From positions 1-64,000 of the forward strand of contig DALZEF010000006.1 of the NCBI GenBank assembly GCA_031979385.1: a stretch of DNA of 64,000 bases, read 5' to 3'. The first letter of the stretch is position 1. Each line of letters starts with the position of its first letter. Origin of the DNA: Timonella sp031979385 (GTDB lineage: Bacteria; Actinomycetota; Actinomycetes; Actinomycetales; Cellulomonadaceae). The notes beneath the pieces were generated by a model. That model made no database searches. It worked only from the letters and a program-made list of their open reading frames with translations, and was not told the origin of the DNA. Positions 17,269 to 26,309 of this stretch are shown in pieces. The translations under genes were made by a program, and so were the position numbers.

Positions 17269-17390
17269 ACTGGGTCTGATGCATCCATCCGATTATGCGG
17301 CTACGATTACTCATCGGGCCTGAAACGTTGTATCGGGCTTACTCGGCGGCCTGATTTACTCGGCCGAAGTCGTGTCGTGAGAAGGTCTCG

Positions 17391-18158
17391 ATGTTTACAG
17401 ATACTGCGAGCGCTCCGCAGTGGTTGTTGTCATCTTGGATTCGTAGTTGCCAAGCTGCTGGTGCACAGGCAAACGAACCCGAGCTTATTGCTGTGTGCCG
17501 CGATCTTTTGGATCGCTGGGCAGACCCAGCCCGTACCTACCATGGGCTGAAGCACCTAGTGGATGTGCTCACTCACGTCGATGAGTTGGCAGAAGAAGCC
17601 ACCGACCCTGATCTGGTGCGCCTTGCCGCGTGGTATCACGGTGCGGTGTTTTCAGCGGAGACGAAACTCGCGTATGCGAACGCTGCGGGGGAGGATGAGG
17701 TCGCGAGTGCTGCGCTTGCCCGCGAACAGCTTCTGGGTCTCGGAGTTCCTGAAGAACAGGTTGAGAAGGTTGCACGGATGGTCACGGCGCTTGTGCGTCA
17801 CAAGGCTGTGAAGAAGGACTCTGACTGTTGCGTTCTGGTTGACGCTGACCTTGCAGTGCTCAAGAGCGATCCACAGCGGTACAGCCTTTACACCAAGGCC
17901 ATTCGTGCCGAGTACGCGCACATTCCAGCCGAGGATTTTGTTCGAGCTCGGCTACGGATTGTGACTCGTTTGTTGGGTCGGGCGCAACTATTCTCAACCG
18001 CTGCCGCGTCAGCGTGGGACGATGCCGCACGACAGAACCTCGAGTGGGAGCAGGCCCGACTGTCCAAGGAGCTTCGTTCACTCACCGACAGCCCCGAGGC
18101 CACCATTGCGGAACTGACCGGGCTTTCTTCTGAGCCCACTGCGCCGCTACACAGTTGA
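17391..18158 (+). CDS. HD-domain metal-dependent phosphohydrolase
   Basis: This 255-aa helical protein resembles the predicted HD-superfamily phosphohydrolases of the COG4339 type. YHGLKHLVDVL supplies early metal-site histidines, AWYHGAVF a central His, and ALVRHKA and DCCVLVDADLAVL later ones. The substrate is unknown; no partner domain indicates nucleotide or ppGpp specificity. GAGAAGG lies a few bases before ATG 17391. It stands alone between the two-component system and the WXG100 gene. Confidence 0.8.
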   Translation: MFTDTASAPQWLLSSWIRSCQAAGAQANEPELIAVCRDLLDRWADPARTYHGLKHLVDVLTHVDELAEEATDPDLVRLAAWYHGAVFSAETKLAYANAAGEDEVASAALAREQLLGLGVPEEQVEKVARMVTALVRHKAVKKDSDCCVLVDADLAVLKSDPQRYSLYTKAIRAEYAHIPAEDFVRARLRIVTRLLGRAQLFSTAAASAWDDAARQNLEWEQARLSKELRSLTDSPEATIAELTGLSSEPTAPLHS

Positions 18159-18306
18159 TTCTTCTAGGCCCGTTATGTTTCCACAGCCTTACATCCACGG
18201 TGGAGATGACGAGCTATCCACTGTTTTGTTCCGGCCTGCGGCAGGGTTTTTCTCCGTTTCCTAGGGTTGATGTGTTCCATCCGATCAGCCAACCGTAGGA
18301 GTACAC

Positions 18307-18597
18307 ATGTCCACCTTCGCAGTCGATACCGCCCAGGTCGCTTCAGCATCCAACAATGTCCGCCGTTCCATCGATTCAATCCGCGCAGAGGTCAACACGA
18401 TGATGGCCAATCTACGCGCACTTCAGAGCAGTTGGACAGGTGAGGCCGCCGCACAGTTCGCCGATGTCGCAGCCCAGTGGCATGCAACGCAGGGTCAGGT
18501 CGAACAATCGCTTGAATCGATCAAGCAGTCTCTCGATGCCACGGCTAGCCACTACGCAGAGGCTGAGGCGAACATCCGGAGCATGTTCCGCCGTTAG
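18307..18597 (+). CDS. WXG100 (EsxA-like) small secreted protein
   Basis: This 96-aa helical hairpin protein has the WTG turn (LQSSWTGEAAAQF) in the middle, the expected length for the WXG100 family exported by type VII (ESX) systems. No EccC ATPase, second WXG100 partner or other ESX component is encoded in this window, so the gene is an orphan. It could be exported in trans by an ESX machine elsewhere or form homodimers. TAGGAG lies upstream of the ATG. Confidence 0.9.
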   Translation: MSTFAVDTAQVASASNNVRRSIDSIRAEVNTMMANLRALQSSWTGEAAAQFADVAAQWHATQGQVEQSLESIKQSLDATASHYAEAEANIRSMFRR

Positions 18598-18616
18598 CCA
18601 GTTCAGAAGACACGGA

Positions 18617-18661
18617 AAAGGGTTGTGGCCCAGACAGTTGATGTCTGGGCCACAACCCTTT
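18617..18661. terminator. Bidirectional terminator between WXG100 gene and groL
   Basis: A 20-bp perfect stem (18617-18636 with 18642-18661) starts with AAA and ends with TTT. It lies between the convergent WXG100 and groL genes. Confidence 0.9.
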
Positions 18662-18749
18662 GTATTCGTGGTTCCGAGTCTTGAGCGCGTCTAGCGCCCG
18701 GACTCAGTCACGCTCGGTGGAGTTATCTGCCACCTAGATGAGGGCTCGA

Positions 18750-20381
<1,632 letters not shown>

Positions 20382-20496
20382 TTTGGGATTTTCCTCCACT
20401 TGTGGCTGGTGGTGGTTGCGATGTCCGCGACGAACGGAGCGGTCCCAAGCAGTTCACGTCACTGCCGGCACCTGACTCCTCATCTCAACCGAAGAA

Positions 20497-20523
20497 TTGT
20501 CACTCAGACCTTGAGAGTGCTAA
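20497..20523. promoter_or_regulatory. CIRCE element 1 (HrcA operator) upstream of groL
   Basis: TTGTCACTC, a 9-base spacer and GAGTGCTAA match CIRCE (TTAGCACTC-N9-GAGTGCTAA), with a degenerate left arm and a perfect right arm. It lies about 116 bases upstream of the groL start. Confidence 0.85.
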
Positions 20524-20531
20524 TCACAATT

Positions 20532-20558
20532 CTGGCACTCTCACCGCGCGAGTGCAAG
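20532..20558. promoter_or_regulatory. CIRCE element 2 (HrcA operator) upstream of groL
   Basis: CTGGCACTC, a 9-base spacer and GAGTGCAAG form a second CIRCE, 8 bases beyond the first. The core GCACTC-N9-GAGTGC is perfect. Confidence 0.85.
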
Positions 20559-20588
20559 AAGGATTGAGCGGATCTGACTCATGTTCGC

Positions 20589-20893
20589 TGTGGGCAAGGT
20601 AGAGCAGTGGAGGTGGGGATACCGCGAAGCGTATCCGCGCCGGNNNNNNNNNNNNNNNNNNNNNNNNNNNNNNNNNNNNNNNNNNNNNNNNNNNNNNNNN
20701 NNNNNNNNNNNNNNNNNNNNNNNNNNNNNNNNNNNNNNNNNNNCAGTTGTGGGCAAGGTAGAGCAGTGGAGGTGGGGATACCGCGAAGCGTATCCGCGCC
20801 GGAACGCATCGAACACAGCCCGCAGCCAAACAGTCCAGTTGTGGGCAAGGTAGAGCAGTGGAGGTGGGGATACCGCGAAGCGTATCCGCGTCG
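20589..20893. repeat. 92-bp tandem repeat array interrupted by the scaffold gap
   Basis: A block of over 50 bases beginning TGTGGGCAAGGTAGAGCAGT occurs at 20589, 20748 and 20840. The last two are exactly 92 bases apart and so define the unit. Within each unit GGATACCGC and GCGTATCC form a hairpin. The first copy runs into 100 N, so the true copy number is unknown and probably larger. No reading frame through the unit looks like a real protein. It lies between the groL promoter and the HTTM-like operon, in a 680-base stretch without a gene. Confidence 0.9.
20644..20743. other. Scaffold gap of 100 N
   Basis: Exactly 100 ambiguous bases, the conventional placeholder for a gap of unknown size, inside the tandem array. 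The flanks are both repeat sequence, so the assembly most likely broke on the array. Confidence 0.97.
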
Positions 20894-20963
20894 GTCTGTG
20901 GGTTTTCTCGTCGAACTGTGTCGCCAGTACCCACAGTTCGACGAGAAAACCCACAGACCGACG
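20889..20963. repeat. 32-bp perfect inverted repeat
   Basis: Bases 20889-20920 pair perfectly with 20932-20963 around an 11-base loop. It abuts the last 92-bp repeat. The arms contain GGGTTTTCTCG and CGAACTGTG. It is far longer than a standard terminator and may be a mobile-element remnant, a recombination product or a barrier hairpin. Confidence 0.85.
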
Positions 20964-21064
20964 AAGGAAGAGCATCTGGAAGACGGGCAAGCCAAAAGTA
21001 CTGTGAGCAATTCCAACCACAGGTGGACGCACAACTCCCTGTTGAGCGGGTAGTTTATGTTCTC

Positions 21065-21682
21065 GTGCCTAGTGACAACATGAATGACAAATCCGTAGAC
21101 CCACACAGTCCCAAACCATCCGAGGCTGACGCTGAGCAGCAGGGTGCGCAAACCACCGCACACCCAGCCATCAGCACCGGCGAGTTACATCGAGCAGTTG
21201 GGGACTCGTCGGCAATCCCGGCCTTGAATCGGGCACGCAAAGCGTGGCGGATCACCGCGACCCTACTGGTGTTCGGCATCCTGACTGCGGGACAGATTGT
21301 TCACACGAACGACTGGTTCCCGCTCGGCACACTCTCGCAATACTCCTACGGAAGACCACTGGACGCGCCAACCCGTGCGGTGCGCGTCATGGCAATCAAC
21401 ACTGACGGCGAGGAGGTCCGGGTACCACTTTCCGTCACGGGCAGCGGCGTACAGCGCGCCGAACTCGAAGGGCAACTCGACCGCATCCTCGAAGATCCGA
21501 GCATCCTTGAGGCGATCGCCAGGTCCTGGCACGGCCTACACCCCGACCAGCCCCAGTACGTGGAATTGCGGCTTGAACGCGTCACCCACTACATCAAGGA
21601 CGGGGTTCCCACGGGTGAGAGCGACGTGGAGATCCTCACCAACTGGACCGTAGCAGGTAACTACCAACAGGAGACGAAATGA
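21065..21682 (+). CDS. Single-pass membrane protein, partner of HTTM-like protein
   Basis: This 205-aa protein has one transmembrane helix (about residues 65-82, ITATLLVFGILTAGQIV) followed by an extracytoplasmic domain with WFPLGTLSQYSYGRPLDAP. Its stop overlaps the next gene by 4 bases, so the two act together. I chose GTG 21065 because TAGTTT lies 8 bases upstream (leaderless pattern); ATG 21080 is an alternative. The frame is open far upstream, but only through repeat sequence. The size, single TM and coupling to a multi-pass HTTM-like protein recall the SdpA/SdpB pair of Bacillus, but I see no clear sequence match to SdpA, so function is unassigned. Confidence 0.65.
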   Translation: MPSDNMNDKSVDPHSPKPSEADAEQQGAQTTAHPAISTGELHRAVGDSSAIPALNRARKAWRITATLLVFGILTAGQIVHTNDWFPLGTLSQYSYGRPLDAPTRAVRVMAINTDGEEVRVPLSVTGSGVQRAELEGQLDRILEDPSILEAIARSWHGLHPDQPQYVELRLERVTHYIKDGVPTGESDVEILTNWTVAGNYQQETK

Positions 21683-22569
21683 GCGCACATCAGGTAGGAA
21701 CCTCGCGCGGGAGCCGCTGGGCACGCGCCACCGCAAACTGGTGGTTCCCCGCCATTCCTCTCGCGCGGGTAGCGGTATTCCGGGTGCTGGTCTACTCGTT
21801 CGTGATCGTCGACATCTTGAAGTTCCTGACCGATGTGATCCCGCACGGCTATCAGATCGAGTTGTATCAGCCCGTCCTCATCGGACGCGTTCTCCCCTTC
21901 CCCGAACCAAGTGTCGGGTATGCGATTTTCCTCCAGTGGTCCATCATCATCGCCTGCATTGTGGCGATGACCGGCTACCTGCCACGCATCTCCGGGTTTG
22001 CGGTTGCCGTTCTGTTCCTTGCATGGCTGGAGAACAGCCAGGGTTTCTCCTACGTTCAGCACGATCACATGGCACTCGTGCTCGCCACGTGGGTGCTGCC
22101 GACGGTTGGGCGGGCGGGCTTCTACGACGAGCGGTCTTCGCAGGCGGCTGGCTGGGCCCTACGCATGGTCCAGGTTGCAACCATCGCAACCTACTTCGGA
22201 TCGGTGTTCTCAAAGATTGCGAGCAATGGCTGGTCCTTTATCGCGTGGCCGAACAGCTCCGTGTTCACATGGGCATTCATGCGCCGCGGCTCTGACCTCA
22301 TCACGTGGACCCTCAACTATCCGTGGCTCCTCAAGAGTGCGCAGTGGGGCCTCTATATCGTGGAGATACTCTCCCCCGTCGTACTGTTCCTGCGCGGGCG
22401 CTGGCTCTACCTTGCGGTCGGGTTCTTCTTCCTGTTTCACTTCGCGACCTATCTGTCGCTCGGCATCCACTTCCTGCCAACAGTCATCTGCTGGTTTGCG
22501 TTCCTGCCATTGGAGAAGATCCCTTTCGCGCTGCAGCGCCTGATAGTTAGGTTCCGCGTGAGCCGTTAG
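21679..22569 (+). CDS. HTTM-like multi-pass membrane protein
   Basis: This 296-aa protein has about seven hydrophobic helices. Aromatic and His-rich loops such as SYVQHDHMALVLATWVLP and FFLFHFATYLSLGIHFLP are reminiscent of the HTTM (horizontally transferred transmembrane, vitamin K carboxylase-like, SdpB) family. HTTM proteins are linked to modification or maturation of secreted peptides and to redox proteins, but many actinobacterial members have no known role. It is translationally coupled to the single-pass protein before it. No secreted toxin-like peptide gene follows, so a complete Sdp-type system is not present here. Confidence 0.7.
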   Translation: MSAHQVGTSRGSRWARATANWWFPAIPLARVAVFRVLVYSFVIVDILKFLTDVIPHGYQIELYQPVLIGRVLPFPEPSVGYAIFLQWSIIIACIVAMTGYLPRISGFAVAVLFLAWLENSQGFSYVQHDHMALVLATWVLPTVGRAGFYDERSSQAAGWALRMVQVATIATYFGSVFSKIASNGWSFIAWPNSSVFTWAFMRRGSDLITWTLNYPWLLKSAQWGLYIVEILSPVVLFLRGRWLYLAVGFFFLFHFATYLSLGIHFLPTVICWFAFLPLEKIPFALQRLIVRFRVSR

Positions 22570-22591
22570 GGAAGCTGCGCGAGTAAGGCCG

Positions 22592-23077
22592 CTATTGCTC
22601 GATGGGCCAGAACACCTCACTGACAAGTTCAGCCGGATCGCTGATCGTGCTCGGATCATTAACGTACTGTTCCCAGGCAACGCCCCGGCACGTATGGCCC
22701 TGCTCCGCGGCCCAGGTGCGGATCAGGTTGTATGCCTGGGGCAGTTGATCGTAGGGCCCTTGCACTTTGACCCGGACAGCGTGTGTTGCTGGAACTGTGA
22801 AGAGTTGGATGTCGTCGTGGCCGGTGAACGGCGCGCGGACAGGAACGGCTACGCCGAGATCAATCACGTCGGTGGGGACCCCAAAGGATAGCCCAGCCGC
22901 TGGGCCTGCGATCTCGATGCCCTGTTCGGCTAGGTAGCCGTAAAGTCTAGGGTAGGCACGGTCGAACAGTTCAGTGATCTTGTCGAACGCAACGATCTCC
23001 CGGATCATCGCAAAGTGGATGTCGTCGAGTTCCACTACTTCAGGTACTCCGATACCTGCTGGATTGAGTTCACTCAT
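22592..23077 (-). CDS. GyrI-like effector-binding domain protein
   Basis: This 161-aa stand-alone protein has the GyrI/AraC effector-binding fold (VVELDDIHFAMIREIV at the start, AVRVKVQGPYDQLPQAYNLIRTWA in the second half). These domains bind small hydrophobic or cationic molecules or proteins. No DNA-binding domain is attached. AAAGGA lies upstream of the ATG. It is convergent with the HTTM-like gene and is probably a single-gene unit; the ligand is unknown. Confidence 0.75.
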   Translation of the reverse strand: MSELNPAGIGVPEVVELDDIHFAMIREIVAFDKITELFDRAYPRLYGYLAEQGIEIAGPAAGLSFGVPTDVIDLGVAVPVRAPFTGHDDIQLFTVPATHAVRVKVQGPYDQLPQAYNLIRTWAAEQGHTCRGVAWEQYVNDPSTISDPAELVSEVFWPIEQ

Positions 23078-23237
23078 GGCTGCGTTCCTTTGGTGTAGGC
23101 GATACCGCTATTAGATGCTGCGGTCCGCCAGTGCGCAACCGCATACAGTGGCACCTTGGTTCTTCGACCGCACACGAGAGTGCGCGGGAACGCACCATGA
23201 TTGAGGGGAGCGTATATGTTCCGGCGAGAAAGCGGAG

Positions 23238-24707
23238 TCATGGGGCGAGCGAAGGCTGTTTCTTCTCGCCGAACACCTCCGAGAGCACCCGCTTCGCCGC
23301 GAACATGCCGCTCAACCCATGTACTCCAGGGCCTGGCGGGGTTGATGCCGAACACAGATAGGCGCCCGGAATCCCTAGGGAATATGGATTAAGGCGTGGT
23401 GTGGGCCGTGCGAACATCTGCCACAGCGTTGCGGATCCCGCTGCGATGTCTCCGCCAACGTAGTTTGGGTTGTGTTGTTCCATCGCTGCGGCTGAAACAG
23501 ACCGAGATGCCACGATCGTGTCCCGAAAGCCTGGGGCGAACTCCTCAATCCTGCGGATGATAGCTTCTGTGGGATCTTGGGTTGATCCAGACGGAACGTG
23601 CGCGTAGGTCCATATGGGGCGCTTACCGTCCACCACTCGAGTCGAATCCACAATGCCGGGGTCGCTCAACAATACGACCGGTTTCCTTGAGTGTCGTCCG
23701 CGAGAAACCTCCGCTTCCGCCGCAGCGAGGTCTTGCCGGGTGCCTCCAATGTGTACGGTTCCGGCGAGTCCAACCGCTGATTGAGTCCACGGAATCGGTT
23801 CGGACACCACGAAGTCAACCTTCGCGGCGGCATTGCCGTACTTGAACCTGTTGAGCGATCCGGCCAGATCATCTGGTATTGACCGGCCAAGTATCCGCAG
23901 TGCGGCACGTGGTGTTGTGTCAAAAAGATATGCCTGAGCCGATGGAAGGTCAGAGCGATCCGTCACGTCGTGTTCTGTCCAGATCTCTCCGCCATGCGCT
24001 TTGAGATCAGCGACGAGCGCATCCGTGATGCTCTGTGTGCCCCCCTGCGGGATGGGCCAACCATGCGAGTGCGCAATCGTAGCGAGCATGAGGGCGGTTC
24101 CAGCGCCGGCCATGGACGGCAATGGTGTAATCGCATGGGCGGCGACTCCGGTCAGTAGTGCCGGGGCAATGGCCTGTTTGAAGCGCCGGTTCCACGTGCC
24201 AAACCCTTGTTCGAGCGCGAATAGTCCAAACCGCGCCACTCCGGACAGTTCTCGGAGCATGGTGCGGGAAATCGAACGCTTGTCGCCGAGCGCTGCGGAG
24301 ATCACTGCGTCGGGATGCTCGCTGAGGTATCCGAATAGGTCCAGCCATGCACCCTCGTCGGGCCCCAGTTCGGCTGCCGTGCGGTGCACGTCTCGGTAGG
24401 CTATGCCTGCGGTTTGCGGTGTGATGGGTTGGGCGTACTGCACCTCCGGTTCAAGAAGGCGAACACCACGTGCGGCTAGGTCAAACTCGGCAAAGAACGG
24501 AGAGGCGATACCCATTGGGTGTACCGCGGAACAGGTGTCGTGCACGATACCCGGATACAGTCCAAGGTCTTGGGTGCGGGCTCCACCACCGATAGTCGCA
24601 TTGCGTTCAAGGACTCGGACACTGAGTCCTGCCCGCGCTAGGATAACGGCTGCTGCCAGACCATTTGGGCCGCTACCCACCACAACGACATCGCGTTCAA
24701 CGCTCAC
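23238..24707 (-). CDS. FAD-dependent oxidoreductase, phytoene desaturase-like
   Basis: This 489-aa flavoprotein begins with the dinucleotide-binding motif VVVVGSGPNGLAAAVILARAG, followed by LERNATIGGGARTQ, typical of the phytoene desaturase/CrtI-like superfamily. The C-terminus carries a second FAD contact (GAYLCSASTPPGPGVHGLSG). Such proteins oxidise carotenoids or other lipophilic or amine substrates. No carotenoid genes are nearby, so the substrate is unknown. The start is GTG 24707 with GAGGA a few bases upstream; five further codons are open upstream. Confidence 0.88.
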   Translation of the reverse strand: MSVERDVVVVGSGPNGLAAAVILARAGLSVRVLERNATIGGGARTQDLGLYPGIVHDTCSAVHPMGIASPFFAEFDLAARGVRLLEPEVQYAQPITPQTAGIAYRDVHRTAAELGPDEGAWLDLFGYLSEHPDAVISAALGDKRSISRTMLRELSGVARFGLFALEQGFGTWNRRFKQAIAPALLTGVAAHAITPLPSMAGAGTALMLATIAHSHGWPIPQGGTQSITDALVADLKAHGGEIWTEHDVTDRSDLPSAQAYLFDTTPRAALRILGRSIPDDLAGSLNRFKYGNAAAKVDFVVSEPIPWTQSAVGLAGTVHIGGTRQDLAAAEAEVSRGRHSRKPVVLLSDPGIVDSTRVVDGKRPIWTYAHVPSGSTQDPTEAIIRRIEEFAPGFRDTIVASRSVSAAAMEQHNPNYVGGDIAAGSATLWQMFARPTPRLNPYSLGIPGAYLCSASTPPGPGVHGLSGMFAAKRVLSEVFGEKKQPSLAP

Positions 24708-24829
24708 TTTGTTCCTCATCACTCACTATTGTGCCCGGACAAATACAATGGCCCGCCATACTCAAGAGTATGTCGAGCCATTGTGGTGCGGCGTGGAAGA
24801 CTCTTCGTTAGCCGCTTCAGTGATCTCAA

Positions 24830-25033
24830 TCAGAGAGGGCGGACCTGCTCGGCCTGCGGGCCCTTGGTTCCCTGTCCAACTTCGAATTCAACCTGTTGCC
24901 CCTCTTCGAGGCTGCGGTATCCATCGGTCTGGATCGCACTGAAGTGAACGAAAAGGTCTTGTTCTCCCGAGACCGGGGTGATGAATCCGTAGCCCTTTTC
25001 GGCGTTGAACCACTTAACGGTTCCTTGTGCCAT
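24830..25033 (-). CDS. cspA: Cold-shock protein CspA family
   Basis: This 67-aa cold-shock domain protein reads MAQGTVKWFNAEKGYGFI, with RNP-1 KGYGFI and RNP-2 LFVHFSAI. It is a single-domain RNA chaperone of standard length. AGGAG lies 5 bases before ATG 25033. The roughly 195-base spacer upstream gives room for a long 5' leader as in many cold-shock mRNAs, though I see no specific structure there. It is distinct from the longer cold-shock protein at 8818. Confidence 0.95.
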   Translation of the reverse strand: MAQGTVKWFNAEKGYGFITPVSGEQDLFVHFSAIQTDGYRSLEEGQQVEFEVGQGTKGPQAEQVRPL

Positions 25034-25230
25034 GACTGCTCCTTGCATGGTGCTGGTGTTTCTGTCTCCAGGGTCAGAATCGGTACTCCATCACCTGTCA
25101 ACAACACCGAGCCTAGTGGCTTTGGCGCTTCAAGAAAAGAGTTTTCACCTCGATAGATACATTTTTGGGACAACATTCCACACTGTGAAAATAGGCCACC
25201 CGTGAAGTATCTCTGTCAGTGTGCCTCTCG

Positions 25231-25914
25231 CTAGCGGATAACCACCGAGACTTCGGCCCGTAGCTCGGAGACCTCGCTCAGGTTCGTGATGCCCAGAAGC
25301 TCTCCGATGCGCTCCGCATTCGCCTGGTTTCCAGCACCCTTATAGTAGATGATCGAGCTGGAGGGCAGATCACCTTGGAAGTTGTCCGGCGTGACGTTGG
25401 TGAAGCCGTCCTGCGTCAGCTTTGCGGCTTCAGTTGCGGCAACGCCCTGGCGTCCGCTCGCATTCAGCACGCGAACGGATATGCTGCGGTCCACTTCCGG
25501 TGCGGCGGGTTCGTCATCTGCTGGGTCATCGCTTGCCGACGATTCGTCTGGGTCCGGCTCGTCGGTTTCCGTCTCATCCGGGGCAGGGTCTTGCGAGGAC
25601 GAGGTGTCGGTGTCTGGATCCTCGCCGTCTTCATCCCCGAGTTCTCCGTCTGGGTCAGACGATTCGGTGCCGTTCGGATCAGCGGTACTGGTGCCGGTGG
25701 CGTCATTGATCAACTCGTTGACCCGTGAGTTGGGCGACTGCATCAAGTAGTAAATGGAACCAAGCCCCAGCGCCGCCGCAACGACCAAGGCGACGAGGTA
25801 CGGCCAGATCTGGCTCCAAGCACTGCGCGAGGCACGGTGCACACCGCTACGTGGCACCGAGTCTGGCTGGATATCAAACTCATCTGGTGGATACGAGGTT
25901 TTCCGCTTACTCAC
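25231..25914 (-). CDS. LytR C-terminal domain membrane protein
   Basis: This 227-aa protein has a cytoplasmic N-terminus, one transmembrane helix (about residues 38-58, YLVALVVAAALGLGSIYYL), an acidic Asp/Glu/Ser/Pro linker of about 70 residues, and a C-terminal LytR_C domain (ISVRVLNASGRQGVAATEAAKL). The domain occurs in cell-wall proteins of Actinobacteria; the TM places it outside the membrane. The start is GTG 25914, 7 bases after TAGTGT on the minus strand, a leaderless arrangement. It follows the DUF3263 gene on the same strand with an 80-base spacer. Confidence 0.88.
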   Translation of the reverse strand: MSKRKTSYPPDEFDIQPDSVPRSGVHRASRSAWSQIWPYLVALVVAAALGLGSIYYLMQSPNSRVNELINDATGTSTADPNGTESSDPDGELGDEDGEDPDTDTSSSQDPAPDETETDEPDPDESSASDDPADDEPAAPEVDRSISVRVLNASGRQGVAATEAAKLTQDGFTNVTPDNFQGDLPSSSIIYYKGAGNQANAERIGELLGITNLSEVSELRAEVSVVIR

Positions 25915-25994
25915 GGGCTTAACACTATCCTTTTTAGTACGGCGTTAACTAGGCAAACGCATTGTGTTTCAAGACATCCTTTGTTCAGCGCCGA

Positions 25995-26285
25995 CTATAC
26001 GAGACGCCTTGCGGTGCGCGCCGCAAACGCTTCGGTTAAGCGTCGCACGGTTGCCGGAGCATATTCGATGGCTTCTGGACGTTCCATGAGTGCGGCAAGA
26101 TACTGGTAATACTGAATTGGCGCTATTCCCAGCTGTGTCGTAATTGCGCGTTCTTTGATGGCGGTCTTCTTCCACAATTTCGACTCAAAATCCAGGATTT
26201 CTCGCTCAAGCGGACTTAGCCCATCACGCTGCTCCTGTGGTACGTCGCCGGGCGTCGTAGCGATCCTGATAGTTTCCTCACTCAT
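25995..26285 (-). CDS. DUF3263 family protein
   Basis: This 96-aa basic, helical protein matches the actinobacterial DUF3263 family (GLSPLEREILDFESKLWK, KERAITTQLGIAPIQYYQYLAALM). The second segment looks like a helix-turn-helix, so DNA binding is possible, but no role is established. It is divergent from ung with only 24 bases between the start codons. TATCGT lies 8 bases upstream of ATG 26285, suggesting a leaderless or near-leaderless transcript. Confidence 0.85.
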   Translation of the reverse strand: MSEETIRIATTPGDVPQEQRDGLSPLEREILDFESKLWKKTAIKERAITTQLGIAPIQYYQYLAALMERPEAIEYAPATVRRLTEAFAARTARRLV

Positions 26286-26293
26286 CCCTTTAA

Positions 26294-26303
26294 ACGATAA
26301 CCT
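26294..26303. promoter_or_regulatory. Overlapping divergent -10 boxes (DUF3263 gene and ung)
   Basis: Minus-strand TATCGT (26294-26299) and plus-strand TAACCT (26298-26303) share two base pairs. Each sits 6-8 bases from its own start codon. The two polymerases could not bind together. Confidence 0.5.
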
Positions 26304-26309
26304 CACCAC

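Noticed and set aside
20748..20810. tRNA-like gene in the 92-bp unit (GGTAGAGCAGTGG)
   Set aside because: The D-arm-like string is present, but no acceptor stem, anticodon arm or T-loop follows.
20589..20893. CRISPR array
   Set aside because: The repeated block is more than 50 bases with no unique spacers between copies, and no cas genes are present.
20858..21064. Extension of the HTTM-partner protein through the repeats
   Set aside because: The upstream codons are translated repeat and inverted-repeat sequence; the same peptide would recur in each repeat copy.
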